Part shown: piece after piece, positions 22,163 through 31,638 of the stretch
How the letters are laid out: each line of letters opens with the position of its first letter
How positions within the stretch are numbered: position 1 is the first letter of the stretch
Source of the DNA: a bacterium
GTDB lineage: Bacteria > Actinomycetota > Acidimicrobiia > Spongiisociales > ZC4RG35
Length of the DNA: 50,722 bases
Direction of reading: 5' to 3'
Assembly: GCA_028823995.1 (NCBI GenBank)
Contig: JAPPFD010000010.1
Location: forward strand, 1-50,722
Position numbers and translations under genes: made by a program
Notes under the pieces: generated by a model
What the model saw: the letters and a program-made list of their open reading frames with translations, nothing else
What the model was told of the DNA's origin: nothing
The model's database searches: none

Positions 22163-23737
22163 TTATCGACCCCCGATGCCCCGCTTCTTGAGTTCTTCCA
22201 GGATGGCTTCCAGGGAGGAGTCCACCCGGACCGACCGCCGCTCGGGCTCGGGCTTTTCTCTCTTGGGCCGGGGGTGTTCGGTCCTCCGGGGGCGAGAGCG
22301 CGTCTGGCTGCGGGTCTTCCACTCCGGAAGGGCCTGTTTCACCGACAGGCTGACGCGCCTGCGGTTGGTGTCGAGTTCGGTGATCTTCACTGTGATCTGC
22401 TGTCCGACGGAGAGTTCCATCTCGGGAGACTCCACCCGGTGCATGGCGATCTCCGAGACATGCACCAACCCCTCCACGCCCTCGGCGATGGAGACGAAGG
22501 CGCCGAAGGGCACGGTCTTGGTCACCTTGCCCTCGATGACGTTCCCCACCTCGTGGGAGTCGGAGAACACCGTCCACGGATCTTCGAGCGTCTGGCGCAT
22601 GGACAGGGAGATCCGCTCCCTCTCCCGATCCACCTCCAGCACTTTCACCATTACCTTCTCGCCTACCTCCACCACTTCGGAGGGATGGCTGATGTGAGTC
22701 CAGGCAAGTTCGGAGACGTGCACCAGCCCGTCCATCTTGCCCAGGTCCACGAAAGCTCCGAAAGGCACGACCGAGGAGACCGTGCCCTCGCGGGTCTCTC
22801 CCTCCACCAGCAGGTTCATGAAGGAGTCGCGTTCCTCGGCCTGCTCCTCCTCCAGGAAGGCGCGCCGGGACAGCACCACGTTGTTACGCTGGCGGTCCAA
22901 CTCGATCACCTTGGCCTCGATCTCGGTGTCGACGAAGGGATGGAGGTTGCACACCCTGCGCAGGCCCACCAGCGAGGCCGGAAGGAAACCCCGGAGGCCG
23001 ATGTCAACGATCAGGCCTCCCTTGACGACTTCGATGACGGTCCCCTTGACCGACTTGCTGTCCCTGTGTACTTCTTCCACCTTGCTCCAGGCTCGTTTGT
23101 ACTGGGCCCGCTTCTTGGAGAGAATCGGGCGGCCGTTCTCATCCTCACGGGTGAGCACCACCCCTTCCACCTGGTCTCCCACCGAAACGATGTCTCGGGG
23201 ATCGACGTTCTTCTTGATGGACAACTCGTTGGCGGGAATCAGGGCCTCCGACTTGAAGCCGATGTCGACCAGGGCCCCCTCGATGTCCACGCTGACCACC
23301 GTGCCTTCCACCAGTTCGTTTTCCTTGAAGACCCTTATGTCCCGGCCCAGGGCCTGCTCGAATATGGCCTCATCGTCCAATCGGCTGGCTTCGGCTTCAT
23401 CGACCGCGGGCCCCTCGGACGCGGTTGCCTCGCCGCCTTCCTCCGAGGCCTCGGGACTGTCCGCATCCTCCGCTTCTCCTGCGGCTTGGGGGGCTTCGGC
23501 CTCCTCCGGCTCCGCTGCGGCCTCCGCAGCCTCGGGAGCCTCGATCTCCCCCGTATCCCCTGCAGCCCCGTCGGCGATCGACTCGACTTCCCCTGCGGCG
23601 CCGTCGCTCTGCTCCGGGTTCTCGACGGTCTCCACACCGGGGTGTCCTGCCGGTGGCTCCTCCTGCAATGTCGCGGTCTTGGATGAAGCCGGCGCCGCCG
23701 TCTCGCCGACGGGCAGGTTTATTTGTTCGTCGCTCAT
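22163..23737 (-). CDS. rpsA: 30S ribosomal protein S1
   Basis: ATG 23737 (MSDEQINLP) gives 524 residues; an in-frame extension to 23785 lacks support. About 125 N-terminal residues are a low-complexity Ala/Glu-rich acidic segment. Four S1 OB-fold repeats follow, starting near ELVEGTVVSVDIEGALVDIG, SVKGTVIEVVKGGLIVDIG, TREGTVSSVVPFGAFVDLG and VIEGKVTKTVPFGAFVSIA, then a basic tail rich in Arg, Lys and Pro. S1 helps load mRNA on the ribosome. The acidic N-terminal extension is longer than usual; four repeats is normal for actinobacteria. Confidence 0.96.
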   Translation of the reverse strand: MSDEQINLPVGETAAPASSKTATLQEEPPAGHPGVETVENPEQSDGAAGEVESIADGAAGDTGEIEAPEAAEAAAEPEEAEAPQAAGEAEDADSPEASEEGGEATASEGPAVDEAEASRLDDEAIFEQALGRDIRVFKENELVEGTVVSVDIEGALVDIGFKSEALIPANELSIKKNVDPRDIVSVGDQVEGVVLTREDENGRPILSKKRAQYKRAWSKVEEVHRDSKSVKGTVIEVVKGGLIVDIGLRGFLPASLVGLRRVCNLHPFVDTEIEAKVIELDRQRNNVVLSRRAFLEEEQAEERDSFMNLLVEGETREGTVSSVVPFGAFVDLGKMDGLVHVSELAWTHISHPSEVVEVGEKVMVKVLEVDRERERISLSMRQTLEDPWTVFSDSHEVGNVIEGKVTKTVPFGAFVSIAEGVEGLVHVSEIAMHRVESPEMELSVGQQITVKITELDTNRRRVSLSVKQALPEWKTRSQTRSRPRRTEHPRPKREKPEPERRSVRVDSSLEAILEELKKRGIGGR

Positions 23738-23846
23738 GTAGGAATAGGGATGGGGGAAGGGGTAGATGTTATTTCGTCCAAGCAAGCGCCTATGGCAGTC
23801 GGACTCCGCCTAAGTTTGGCACACCCGAGCGCACTCCGCAAATTGC

Positions 23847-26468
23847 CTAGCTCTTGCATTCCGCAAGGTTGCGTCCGAAGGCTACATCCACCTTCAGGGG
23901 AACCGCCAGATCCGCCACGCCCTCCATCACCTCCACGGTGAGCGCCGCCACATCCTCGAGGTCGTCCTCGGGTGTCTCAATGACCAGTTCGTCGTGGATC
24001 TGCAGGAGGAGACTGCACGAAGGACTCACCTGTCCGAGTCGGGAGGCAAGAACGATCATCGCCTTCTTGATGATGTCCGCGGCCGTCCCCTGCACGGGAG
24101 CGTTGAGCGCCATCCGCTCCCCCATCTGCCGGATCCGGAAATTGTCGCTCCGGAGTTCAGGCAGGTAGCGGCGACGCTTGAACAGCGTGGTGGTGTACCC
24201 GTTCCGTCTCGCCTCGAGCACCATGCCGTCCATGAAGGACTTCACCGCGGGGAACTGGGAGAAGTAAGCGTCTATGTGCTCCGCCGCCTCCTCCCGGGAG
24301 ATGTCCAGTCGCTGGGAGAGCCCGAATGCCTCCATTCCGTACAGCAGTCCGAAGTTGATGGTCTTGGCCCGTCGCCGCATGTCGGCGGTGATGTCCGAAA
24401 CGTCCACCTCGAAGACCCGGGCGGCGGTGGCGGTGTGAATGTCGACGTCGGACAGGAACGCCTCCAGCAGACCCGGATCTCGGCTGAAATGGGACAGCAC
24501 CCGCAACTCGATCTGGGAGTAGTCGGCCACCAGCAACACCTGCTCCGGGCCGGCCACGAAGGCTCTTCTCACCGTCCTCCCCACCTCCGTGCGGATCGGT
24601 ATGGTCTGCAGGTTGGGGTTCTCCGATGAGACCCGACCAGTGGAGGTGCCCATCTGGTTGAACCGGGTGTGGATCCGCCCGTCGGCGCCTACGAGGGAGA
24701 GATACCCGTCCACATGGGCCGAGCGGATCTTCTCCAACTGCCGGAACTCTAGAAGCAAATCCACCAGGGGGTGATCCAGTTTGCCCAGGACCGAGGCATC
24801 GGTGGAAGGCTTCCCGGTGGCGGTTTTCTTCAACACGGGAAGGCCCAGCTTTCCGAACAGGACTTCCCGCAACTGCAAGGTGGAGTTCACGTTGAACGCT
24901 CCCCCGGCCAATCCGTAGATGCGCTGTTCCAGCCCTGCGATGTCCGCTCTCAGTTTCCCGCTCAGTTCCAAGAGGTACTCCCGGTCCACCCCGATCCCCG
25001 CGTCCTCCATCTCGGCCAGCACCCCCACCAGGGGCAACTCCACATCCATGAAGAGCTCCATCTCCTCCCGCTCCTCCAGTTCGGAGCGGAGCGGTCGGAT
25101 CAGCCTGGAGATGGCCTCGGCCCTCAAACCGATCTGATCGAACCGGGGGCGGGGGTCGAACGCCAGGCTTCCCTGGGTGGGAGTGTCTTCCTCCGCGAGG
25201 TCTTCGGTGAGCGGCATGCCGATCATTCGCTCGGCCAACTCGTCGAGTTGGTAGCGGCCGGTGGCGGGATTGATCACGTAGGCGGCCAGGGCCGTGTCGA
25301 ATTCCAGACCCCGCAACGCCACACCCCGCGCTCCGAGCCACCGGATGAGAGGTTTGGCGTCGTGGGTGACCTTGCGACGTTGGGGATCAGCCAGTGCCTG
25401 CTCCAAGCCGGCCAGCAGATCCTCGGGCACCAGCGCCACCTGGTTCTCCCCCTCTCTAACCGCCAACCCCTCGAAGTGCTCATCCCTGATCAATTCCACT
25501 ACCAGGGGGTCGAGGTCGGGCAGACCCGCAACAGCTTGACGTGTGGTGAGGACCCGGGTCTCTACCTCCACCCGGCCTGTTTCCGGCTTGCCGCTTCCGC
25601 CCACCCGCACCGACTGGAGGTCTGCCCAGAGGCTGAAGAACTCCAGGGAAGTGACCAACTCCCGAACCCGCTCCGAATCCCAGGCCCGGCGCACCAGATC
25701 GGGGATCTCCACCTCCACCTCCAGATCCCGACGGAGCGTCATCAACTCCTTGTTCAACAGAACCTGGGAATGGTTGTCGGAAAGATTGGCGCGAAGCCGC
25801 GGGGTCAGTTCGTCGAGGTTTTCAAAGACCCTCTCCACCTCGCCGTACTGGCCGATCAGCCGGGCGGCGGTCTTCTCCCCCACCCCCGGGACTCCCGGAA
25901 GATTGTCGGAGTTGTCCCCCCTCAGAGCCGCGATTTCCACATACCGGGCAGGAGGGACCGAGTAGCGCTTCTCCACCCACCCGGGGGTCACCTTCACCGT
26001 GTCGCTCACGCCCCGGCGGGTGTAGAGAACCCTGAAGTTCTCGTCCACCAACTGAAAGACGTCCCGATCACCCGTTACCGCCAGCACCTCCCATCCTTCG
26101 GCGGCGGCTCGGCCTGCAATCGAAGCGATCACGTCATCGGCTTCAAAGCCCTCCTTGCTCAACTGCGGCACTTCCAAGGCCTCGAGGAAGTCCTGCAAGA
26201 GGGAGAACTGTGGAGCAAGCAGATCGGGGGTGCGGGAACGCTGGGCTTTGTATTCGGGATACAGCTCCGTCCGGAAAGTCTGGCGGGACACGTCCCACAC
26301 CACCGCCAACGCCTCGGGATTCTCATCCGTCAAGAGCCTGATGAGCATGCGGGTGAATCCGAACACCGCATTGGTGACCTGGCCGGAGGAAGTGGCCAGA
26401 TCCTTGGGAAGGGCGTAGAACGCCCGGTAGGCGATCGAGTGTCCGTCGATCAACGCCAGGGTCGACAT
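23847..26468 (-). CDS. polA: DNA polymerase I
   Basis: An 873-residue protein with an N-terminal 5'-nuclease (from LIDGHSIAYRAFYALP, residues 1 to about 290), a degenerate 3'-5' exonuclease domain, and a C-terminal polymerase with motif A DYSQIELRVLSHFSRDP, motif B RRRAKTINFGLLYG and motif C LQIHDELVIE. The exonuclease carboxylates of the E. coli enzyme are missing, so proofreading is not expected, as in mycobacterial PolA. It fills gaps in repair and removes RNA primers. Its ATG overlaps the stop of the small upstream gene by 1 nt (TGATG). Confidence 0.97.
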   Translation of the reverse strand: MSTLALIDGHSIAYRAFYALPKDLATSSGQVTNAVFGFTRMLIRLLTDENPEALAVVWDVSRQTFRTELYPEYKAQRSRTPDLLAPQFSLLQDFLEALEVPQLSKEGFEADDVIASIAGRAAAEGWEVLAVTGDRDVFQLVDENFRVLYTRRGVSDTVKVTPGWVEKRYSVPPARYVEIAALRGDNSDNLPGVPGVGEKTAARLIGQYGEVERVFENLDELTPRLRANLSDNHSQVLLNKELMTLRRDLEVEVEIPDLVRRAWDSERVRELVTSLEFFSLWADLQSVRVGGSGKPETGRVEVETRVLTTRQAVAGLPDLDPLVVELIRDEHFEGLAVREGENQVALVPEDLLAGLEQALADPQRRKVTHDAKPLIRWLGARGVALRGLEFDTALAAYVINPATGRYQLDELAERMIGMPLTEDLAEEDTPTQGSLAFDPRPRFDQIGLRAEAISRLIRPLRSELEEREEMELFMDVELPLVGVLAEMEDAGIGVDREYLLELSGKLRADIAGLEQRIYGLAGGAFNVNSTLQLREVLFGKLGLPVLKKTATGKPSTDASVLGKLDHPLVDLLLEFRQLEKIRSAHVDGYLSLVGADGRIHTRFNQMGTSTGRVSSENPNLQTIPIRTEVGRTVRRAFVAGPEQVLLVADYSQIELRVLSHFSRDPGLLEAFLSDVDIHTATAARVFEVDVSDITADMRRRAKTINFGLLYGMEAFGLSQRLDISREEAAEHIDAYFSQFPAVKSFMDGMVLEARRNGYTTTLFKRRRYLPELRSDNFRIRQMGERMALNAPVQGTAADIIKKAMIVLASRLGQVSPSCSLLLQIHDELVIETPEDDLEDVAALTVEVMEGVADLAVPLKVDVAFGRNLAECKS

Positions 26469-26767
26469 CAGAAGTGCTCCTCGAAGGAACCCATCCGATC
26501 CAGAAGACGATCCCGCTTGTGCAGGAGCACTGCCCGGCGGTGATCGATCTCGTCCAGGGCCCTCTCGAACCGCTCGACGTCGGCCATGGCCCGCTCCGCC
26601 TCGTCCTGGTGCATCGAGGAACCGATCACCGCCGCGTCCCGCACCGCGTCATCGGCCAGGTGGCGGTGGTAATCCAATTCCGCCGACACCCTCGCCTCTT
26701 CCTGTTCGAGGTGCTTCAACCGGTCGTTGACCGCGAAGACCTGCTTGGAGAGACGGCGCCTACCCAT
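26468..26767 (-). CDS. Small coiled-coil protein upstream of polA
   Basis: A 99-residue, strongly charged and almost wholly helical protein, with heptad-like runs (VNDRLKHLEQEEARVSAEL and RFERALDEIDHRRAVLLHKR) that suggest an antiparallel coiled coil. No Cys, no membrane segment and no family that I recognise. Its TGA overlaps the polA ATG by one base, so the two are translationally coupled. A role alongside PolA or as a small DNA-associated protein is only inference. Confidence 0.75.
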   Translation of the reverse strand: MGRRRLSKQVFAVNDRLKHLEQEEARVSAELDYHRHLADDAVRDAAVIGSSMHQDEAERAMADVERFERALDEIDHRRAVLLHKRDRLLDRMGSFEEHF

Positions 26768-26808
26768 GGTGGTGGAGGATATCGGAAGACTTTGCCCCCG
26801 CTCCCCTC

Positions 26809-26814
26809 TACAAT
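26809..26814 (+). promoter_or_regulatory. Candidate -10 of tRNA-Leu(CAA)
   Basis: TACAAT within CTCTACAAT, 12 nt before the tRNA. The same CTCTACAAT occurs at the predicted rplJ promoter. No clear -35. Confidence 0.4.
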
Positions 26815-26826
26815 CGGGTTCGCCTG

Positions 26827-26911
26827 GCCGGGATGGCGAAATCTGGCAGACGCGGTGGACTCAAAATCCATTGGGGGCAACTCCGTGTGGGTTCGAATCC
26901 CACTCCCGGCA
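26827..26911 (+). tRNA. tRNA-Leu(CAA)
   Basis: An 85-nt class II tRNA: acceptor GCCGGGA pairs with TCCCGGC, discriminator A, T-loop GGTTCGAATCC, long variable arm. The anticodon loop is CTCAAAA, anticodon CAA, reading UUG. The 3' CCA is not fully encoded (ACCG follows). It stands alone between the polA unit and the ligase gene. Confidence 0.95.
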
Positions 26912-27159
26912 CCGATCCCTCATGCGGTTCCCTGACCTTCTCTACTGAGGCATGAGGTGACGGACGACTATCGGCGCCTATGAGGCGGATGGCAACGGGT
27001 GGCCGGGCCGGCCAAAATGGGCGCCGCGCACCGGGGCGGGTAGTCGGCCGCTTTGCGTGATGTGGCGGCGCGAGTAGCAATGGTCGATGGAGGGGGCAAA
27101 GCTGGAAAACCGAACCGGCCGATTACCGTTTAAGGAACCAGACCGGAGGAAGACGTCCT

Positions 27160-28296
27160 GTGAACGAACCTGCTTGGACAATGGGAATCGAGGAGGAATA
27201 CCTCCTGGTGGAGCGTGAGACCGGAGAGCTCATCTCCACCCAGCCCCCCGGTCTCATGGACAGAGTCACAGAACTCCGGTACGGACAGGTAAGCCACGAA
27301 CTCTTCGACTCCCAGATAGAGATCGGCACGGGGATCTGTGAGAACGTCAAGCAGCTTCGCGCCGACGTCGGCCTGTTGCGCCTGGCGGTCAGCGAGGCCG
27401 CCGAGGAGTACGGACTCGCTCCCATAGCCGCCTCCACCCACCCCATTGCAAGATGGAAGAAACAACAGATCACAGAGGGCGAGCGTTATCAGGCACTCAC
27501 CCAAGACCTCCAGGCGGTGACGCGCCGGATGATCATCTCCGGAATGCACGTACACGTGGGGATCGAGGATCCCGAGTTGCGAATCGACCTCATGGGTCAG
27601 GTCACCTATTTCCTACCTCACCTGCTGGCCCTCTCCACTTCCTCGCCCTTCTGGGAGGGAGCGGACACCGGTCTCAAGAGTTATCGCATCTCTGTCTTCA
27701 GCTCTGTGCCAAGGACCGGGTTGCCCGAGAAGTTCGACTCATGGGCCGAATTCGAGAGGCATGTCCATGTATTGGTGAGAGCTGGTGTCATAGAGGACTC
27801 CACCAAAATCTGGTGGCACATCCGACCCTCGGAACGCTACCCCACGCTGGAGATGAGGGTCACCGACCTGCCTACCAAAATGGAGGACACGGTGGCCATC
27901 GCCGCCCTGTACATATGCCTTCTCCGCATGCTGTGGAGGTACAAGATGGAGAACCTGCGGTGGCGGGGGTACTCCAATTTCCTGGTGGCGGAGAACCTCT
28001 GGCGCGCCCAACGCTACGGCGTCCGCGGCAAGATGATCGACTTCAGCCGGGGAGCGTTGGTGCCGGTCCCGGATCTTGTCGAGGAGATCATCGACTTGGT
28101 ACAACCTGACGCCGAAGCCCTGGGGTGCACGGAGGAGATAGAGCACATCCGGGCGATCTGCCGAAGAGGTACCTCCGCCGATCGGCAGTTGGCCGCATAC
28201 AACCAGGCGCTGGCCTGCGGGGCTACCGATAAAGAAGCGATCAAGGCGGTGGTGGACACCTTGATCTCTGACACCTTAATGCCTCCTCAGGAGTGA
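27160..28296 (+). CDS. Carboxylate-amine ligase, GCS2/YbdK family
   Basis: A 378-residue member of the glutamate-cysteine ligase 2 family. The N-terminal MGIEEEYLLV carries the metal-binding Glu residues, ISGMHVHVGI the central His-rich strand, and WWHIRPSERYPTLEMRVTDLP the ATP/metal site. The family joins a carboxylate to an amine with ATP; YbdK has weak gamma-glutamylcysteine ligase activity and the true substrates are often unknown. The GTG start is supported by GGAGGAA 8 nt upstream. It is followed after 67 bp by the kinase-regulator fusion, so coregulation is possible. Confidence 0.87.
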   Translation: MNEPAWTMGIEEEYLLVERETGELISTQPPGLMDRVTELRYGQVSHELFDSQIEIGTGICENVKQLRADVGLLRLAVSEAAEEYGLAPIAASTHPIARWKKQQITEGERYQALTQDLQAVTRRMIISGMHVHVGIEDPELRIDLMGQVTYFLPHLLALSTSSPFWEGADTGLKSYRISVFSSVPRTGLPEKFDSWAEFERHVHVLVRAGVIEDSTKIWWHIRPSERYPTLEMRVTDLPTKMEDTVAIAALYICLLRMLWRYKMENLRWRGYSNFLVAENLWRAQRYGVRGKMIDFSRGALVPVPDLVEEIIDLVQPDAEALGCTEEIEHIRAICRRGTSADRQLAAYNQALACGATDKEAIKAVVDTLISDTLMPPQE

Positions 28297-28363
28297 TCCG
28301 GTCCGCCGACCCTCGACTCTGAGACCGAGAGTTCAGGGCTGGACCCACTAAAGTGTTGTCACA

Positions 28364-30745
28364 ATGAACGATGCTGAGCTTCTCCACGAAATCACCGCTC
28401 TGAGAGAGCGTTTGTCCAAGCTGAGCGCCGCCAGCCTGCACATCAACGAGAGCCTCGATTTAGGTACGGTCCTGCAGGGGGTCTTGGATAGCGCCCGGAC
28501 ACTAACCGATGCGCGGCATGGAGTCCTCACCCTTCTGGTTGACACGGGCGATTCCAGGACTTGCCTGGACTCGGGATTGTCCCATGACGAGAGCCACCTC
28601 ATTCGGAATGTGCCGGAAAGGCAAAGTCTCATTGACTACGTGGCAGAGATTCAGAGTCTGGTGCGGGTTCCGGATTTGGAGGCCCACCTCCGATCGCTTG
28701 GATGGGGACACATGCATCTACCGGTGAAGGTGGGGTCCTTCCTGGCGGCGCCGATCAGACATCGGGGAGAAAACGTCGGCCACATCTTGCTGGCCAACCG
28801 GGAACGGGGCGAAGAGTTCACCGGGGAGGACGAAGAGGTCCTGGTGATGTTTGCAGCCCAGGCGGCCCTGGTCATCTCCAACGCCCGCCGACACTTGGAG
28901 GAGCAGAGAGCAAGGGCCGACCTGGAAGCCTTGGTCAACACATCGCCGATAGGCGTCGTGGTCATGGACGCCAGGACGGGGCAGGTTGTCTCCAGGAATC
29001 AGGAAGCCAGAAGGATCGTGGGGGATCTGAGGATGCAGGAGGGCTCTGTGGATCATCTCAAGGAGGTGGTGAACATCCACCGGGCTGATGGTCGGGAATT
29101 GCCCCTTCACAAGATGCCGGTGGCGCAGGTGCTGGCCAGCGGAGAGACGGTACGCGCCGAGGAGATCGTCATCGAAGTCCCCGATGGACGCAAGGTGACA
29201 ACCCTGGTGAACGCCACACCCATCCGCTCAGAGGAAGGAGAGGTGGTGTCGGTGGTGGTGACCATGCAGGACATGACACCCGTGGAGGAACTGCAGAGAC
29301 TACGAGCTGAATTCCTGGGTATGGTCAGCCATGAACTGAGGACCCCGCTCACCACCATCAAAGGCTCGGCGGCGACAGTGCTGGGATCCTCCTCGGCGCT
29401 CGATCCAGCCGAGACGCTCCAGTTCTTCAGGATCGTGGACGAGCAGGCTGACCACATGCGGGATCTGATCAGCAACCTGCAGGACGTGAGCAAGATCGCC
29501 ACGGGCAGCTTGTCCATCCAGCGGGAACCGGTCGAACTGAAGAGCCTTCTGGACCAGGCCAGGGCCAGCTTCCTGAGCGGCGGAGGGAGGGGCGTGATCA
29601 GCATCGACATGACCGGGGAACTGCTTCCCGTGATGGCCGACCGCCAGCGCCTGCTGCAGGTGATCGGCAACCTGCTCGACAATGCAGCCAAGTATTCTCC
29701 CGACCGGTCCACCGTCACGGTCGAAGCGTCACAAGAGGACCACCACGTTGTCATCTCGGTCACCGACCAGGGTCGGGGGATCGCGGCCGAGCACCTGCCG
29801 TTCCTGTTCCGGAAGTTCTCACGTTTGCACGGAGCCAGCGCCGGGAGGAGTAGCGTCGGAGACGGACTGGGGCTGGCTATCTGCAAGGGAATTGTCGAAG
29901 CTCACGGCGGCCGCATTTGGGCGACAAGCGACGGACCGGGCATGGGAGCGCGATTCAGCTTCAGCATCCCTCTTGTCGATGACGGCGCCTATCCCATTAC
30001 GACCGATTCGGGCCGGTTCCACCCGGCACCGGACGAGTTGGGAGAGCAATGCCGGGTACTGGTCGTCGATGACGACCTGCAGATCCTCAGGTACGTGCGT
30101 GACATTCTGGCCGAGGCGGGATATGTCCCGATTGTCACCGGAGATCCGAATGAGGTGTGTCACCTGATGCGGAGGAACAAACCCCACGTGGTCCTGCTGG
30201 ACTTCATGCTGCCGGACAAAGACGGTGTGGCCCTGATGAAAGAACTCCCCGAACTCGCCGAGGTACCGGTGATATTCCTGTCGGGGTACGGGGAGGACGA
30301 GATAGTGGCAAGCGCCTTGGACGCGGGGGCGGCCGACTACGTGGTGAAACCCTTCTCCCCCACTGAGTTGGTCGTGAGAATCGGAGCAGCGCTCCGCCCG
30401 CCGAGGGCGCCCGGCGACTTCGGGCATCCGACGCATTTCCGCGTCGGTGATCTGGCGATCAACTACCTGGAGCGCACCGTGACCGTGGAGGACCGGCCCG
30501 TGAAGTTGACCGCCACCGAATTCAAGCTGCTGACCATGCTTTCCCTCAACGCCGACCGGGCCATGTCTCAAGACCAGTTGCTCAAGTCGATTTGGGGCGC
30601 CGAACAGGCCGGTGACCCGCGGGTGCTCCGTTCCTTTGTCAAAAACCTCCGCCGCAAACTGGGCGACGAGGCAACGAATCCCACATATATCCTCACCGAA
30701 CGCGGCTTCGGTTACCGCATCGCCAAACCCCAACCGGTCAGCTGA
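28364..30745 (+). CDS. GAF-PAS histidine kinase fused to receiver and OmpR-type DNA-binding domain
   Basis: A 793-residue soluble protein with no membrane segment. Domains in order: a short coiled segment, GAF (about 25-180), PAS (about 185-305), HisKA with phosphoacceptor His323 in VSHELRTP, HATPase with N-box NLLDNAAKYSP (436-446) and G-boxes DQGRGI and GDGLGLAI, receiver (about 562-680) with RVLVVDDD, phosphoacceptor Asp613 in LLDFMLPD and Lys662, then a winged helix (about 690-790) with LTATEFKLLTML and ILTERGFGYRI as in PhoB. Input, phosphorelay and promoter binding are thus in one polypeptide. The stimulus is unknown; GAF and PAS suggest a small cytosolic ligand, redox state or light. 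The 67-bp upstream gap has no evident Shine-Dalgarno. Confidence 0.93.
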   Translation: MNDAELLHEITALRERLSKLSAASLHINESLDLGTVLQGVLDSARTLTDARHGVLTLLVDTGDSRTCLDSGLSHDESHLIRNVPERQSLIDYVAEIQSLVRVPDLEAHLRSLGWGHMHLPVKVGSFLAAPIRHRGENVGHILLANRERGEEFTGEDEEVLVMFAAQAALVISNARRHLEEQRARADLEALVNTSPIGVVVMDARTGQVVSRNQEARRIVGDLRMQEGSVDHLKEVVNIHRADGRELPLHKMPVAQVLASGETVRAEEIVIEVPDGRKVTTLVNATPIRSEEGEVVSVVVTMQDMTPVEELQRLRAEFLGMVSHELRTPLTTIKGSAATVLGSSSALDPAETLQFFRIVDEQADHMRDLISNLQDVSKIATGSLSIQREPVELKSLLDQARASFLSGGGRGVISIDMTGELLPVMADRQRLLQVIGNLLDNAAKYSPDRSTVTVEASQEDHHVVISVTDQGRGIAAEHLPFLFRKFSRLHGASAGRSSVGDGLGLAICKGIVEAHGGRIWATSDGPGMGARFSFSIPLVDDGAYPITTDSGRFHPAPDELGEQCRVLVVDDDLQILRYVRDILAEAGYVPIVTGDPNEVCHLMRRNKPHVVLLDFMLPDKDGVALMKELPELAEVPVIFLSGYGEDEIVASALDAGAADYVVKPFSPTELVVRIGAALRPPRAPGDFGHPTHFRVGDLAINYLERTVTVEDRPVKLTATEFKLLTMLSLNADRAMSQDQLLKSIWGAEQAGDPRVLRSFVKNLRRKLGDEATNPTYILTERGFGYRIAKPQPVS

Positions 30746-30753
30746 AGGATCGG

Positions 30754-31638
30754 CTAGTTGAGCACCACCTCGGGTATCAGTTTGGTCCCACTCCTACGGT
30801 AAATCGCCCACAGTCGTCCGGATCCATCGAGAATCCGGGTCGGCCTCTCTTCTTCAGGGTGTGGAAAGGTGTCGGTGGACAAACGCCTCCCGTGGCGGAC
30901 CATCTGCAAGGTCGGGAGATCGACCGTCAAGGCCGGCAGGTCAGCCAGGCCCTCGGCAGGCGAAACCATCCACTTCTCCCACTCCCCCAGGTCATCGGGA
31001 CCCGGAGCGGCGCCCGCCCTCTCCCCCACCGAAAGGCTCCCCACGCGTGTTCGTCGCAACTCCACCAGATGGGCGCGACCCCCGAGCGCCCGAGCAAGGT
31101 CGTCGGCGAGGCTCCTCACATAGACGCCCTTTCCGCACACCACGCGGAGCCCCACCAACGGGTTCGATCCTGCTTCGAAACGCGTGACGTCCAGGGAGTG
31201 AACGGTCACCCGGCGCGCCTTTCTCTCCACCGCCTTTCCCTCCCTGGCCAGTTCATACAGGCGCCGTCCCCCCACCTTTACGGCCGAGACCATGGGAGGG
31301 ACCTGGCTGATCTCCCCCACGAAGTCCCCGAGGGCCGCTTCCACGTCCATCCTGGAGACCGGCATCTCCCCGCTCCAGACCTCCTCCCCGTCTGCGTCCA
31401 GCGTGTCGGTGGCTACCCCGAAGCGCGCCACCGCCAGGTACTCCTTTTCCAGGGGCAGGAGAAAACGAATCAGGCGGGTGACCCGTCCCACCGCCACCAC
31501 CAGGGCGCCGGTGGCCATCGGGTCGAGAGTCCCGGCGTGGCCAACTTTGCGGATGCCGACCGAGCGGCGCACCGCGGCCACCACGTCATGGGAAGTAATC
31601 CCTCCGGGCTTGTCGAGGACCAGGAAGCCCTCAGGCAA
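30754..31638 (-). CDS. truB: tRNA pseudouridine synthase B
   Basis: The TTG at 31638 is chosen: it overlaps the nrnA stop by 8 nt, gives MPEGFLVLDKPGGITSHDV, the canonical TruB N-terminus, and a normal length of 294 residues. Catalytic Asp39 lies in GHAGTLDPMATG, and GKGVYVRSLADDL is a second conserved block. TruB makes pseudouridine 55 in the T-loop of nearly all tRNAs. It is the last gene of the rimP-nusA-infB-DUF503-rbfA-nrnA-truB operon. The longer frame to 31791 is an artefact of overlap with nrnA. Confidence 0.93.
   Translation of the reverse strand: MPEGFLVLDKPGGITSHDVVAAVRRSVGIRKVGHAGTLDPMATGALVVAVGRVTRLIRFLLPLEKEYLAVARFGVATDTLDADGEEVWSGEMPVSRMDVEAALGDFVGEISQVPPMVSAVKVGGRRLYELAREGKAVERKARRVTVHSLDVTRFEAGSNPLVGLRVVCGKGVYVRSLADDLARALGGRAHLVELRRTRVGSLSVGERAGAAPGPDDLGEWEKWMVSPAEGLADLPALTVDLPTLQMVRHGRRLSTDTFPHPEEERPTRILDGSGRLWAIYRRSGTKLIPEVVLN

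Noticed and set aside
20789..23686. A 965-codon plus-strand open frame opposite uvrB, coaE and rpsA
   Set aside because: It is a shadow in high-GC DNA: the minus strand carries three clear genes with all motifs, while this frame has Gly/His/Leu-rich composition and no recognisable domain.
24771..26543. A 590-codon plus-strand open frame opposite polA
   Set aside because: Antisense shadow of polA, with biased composition and no motif.
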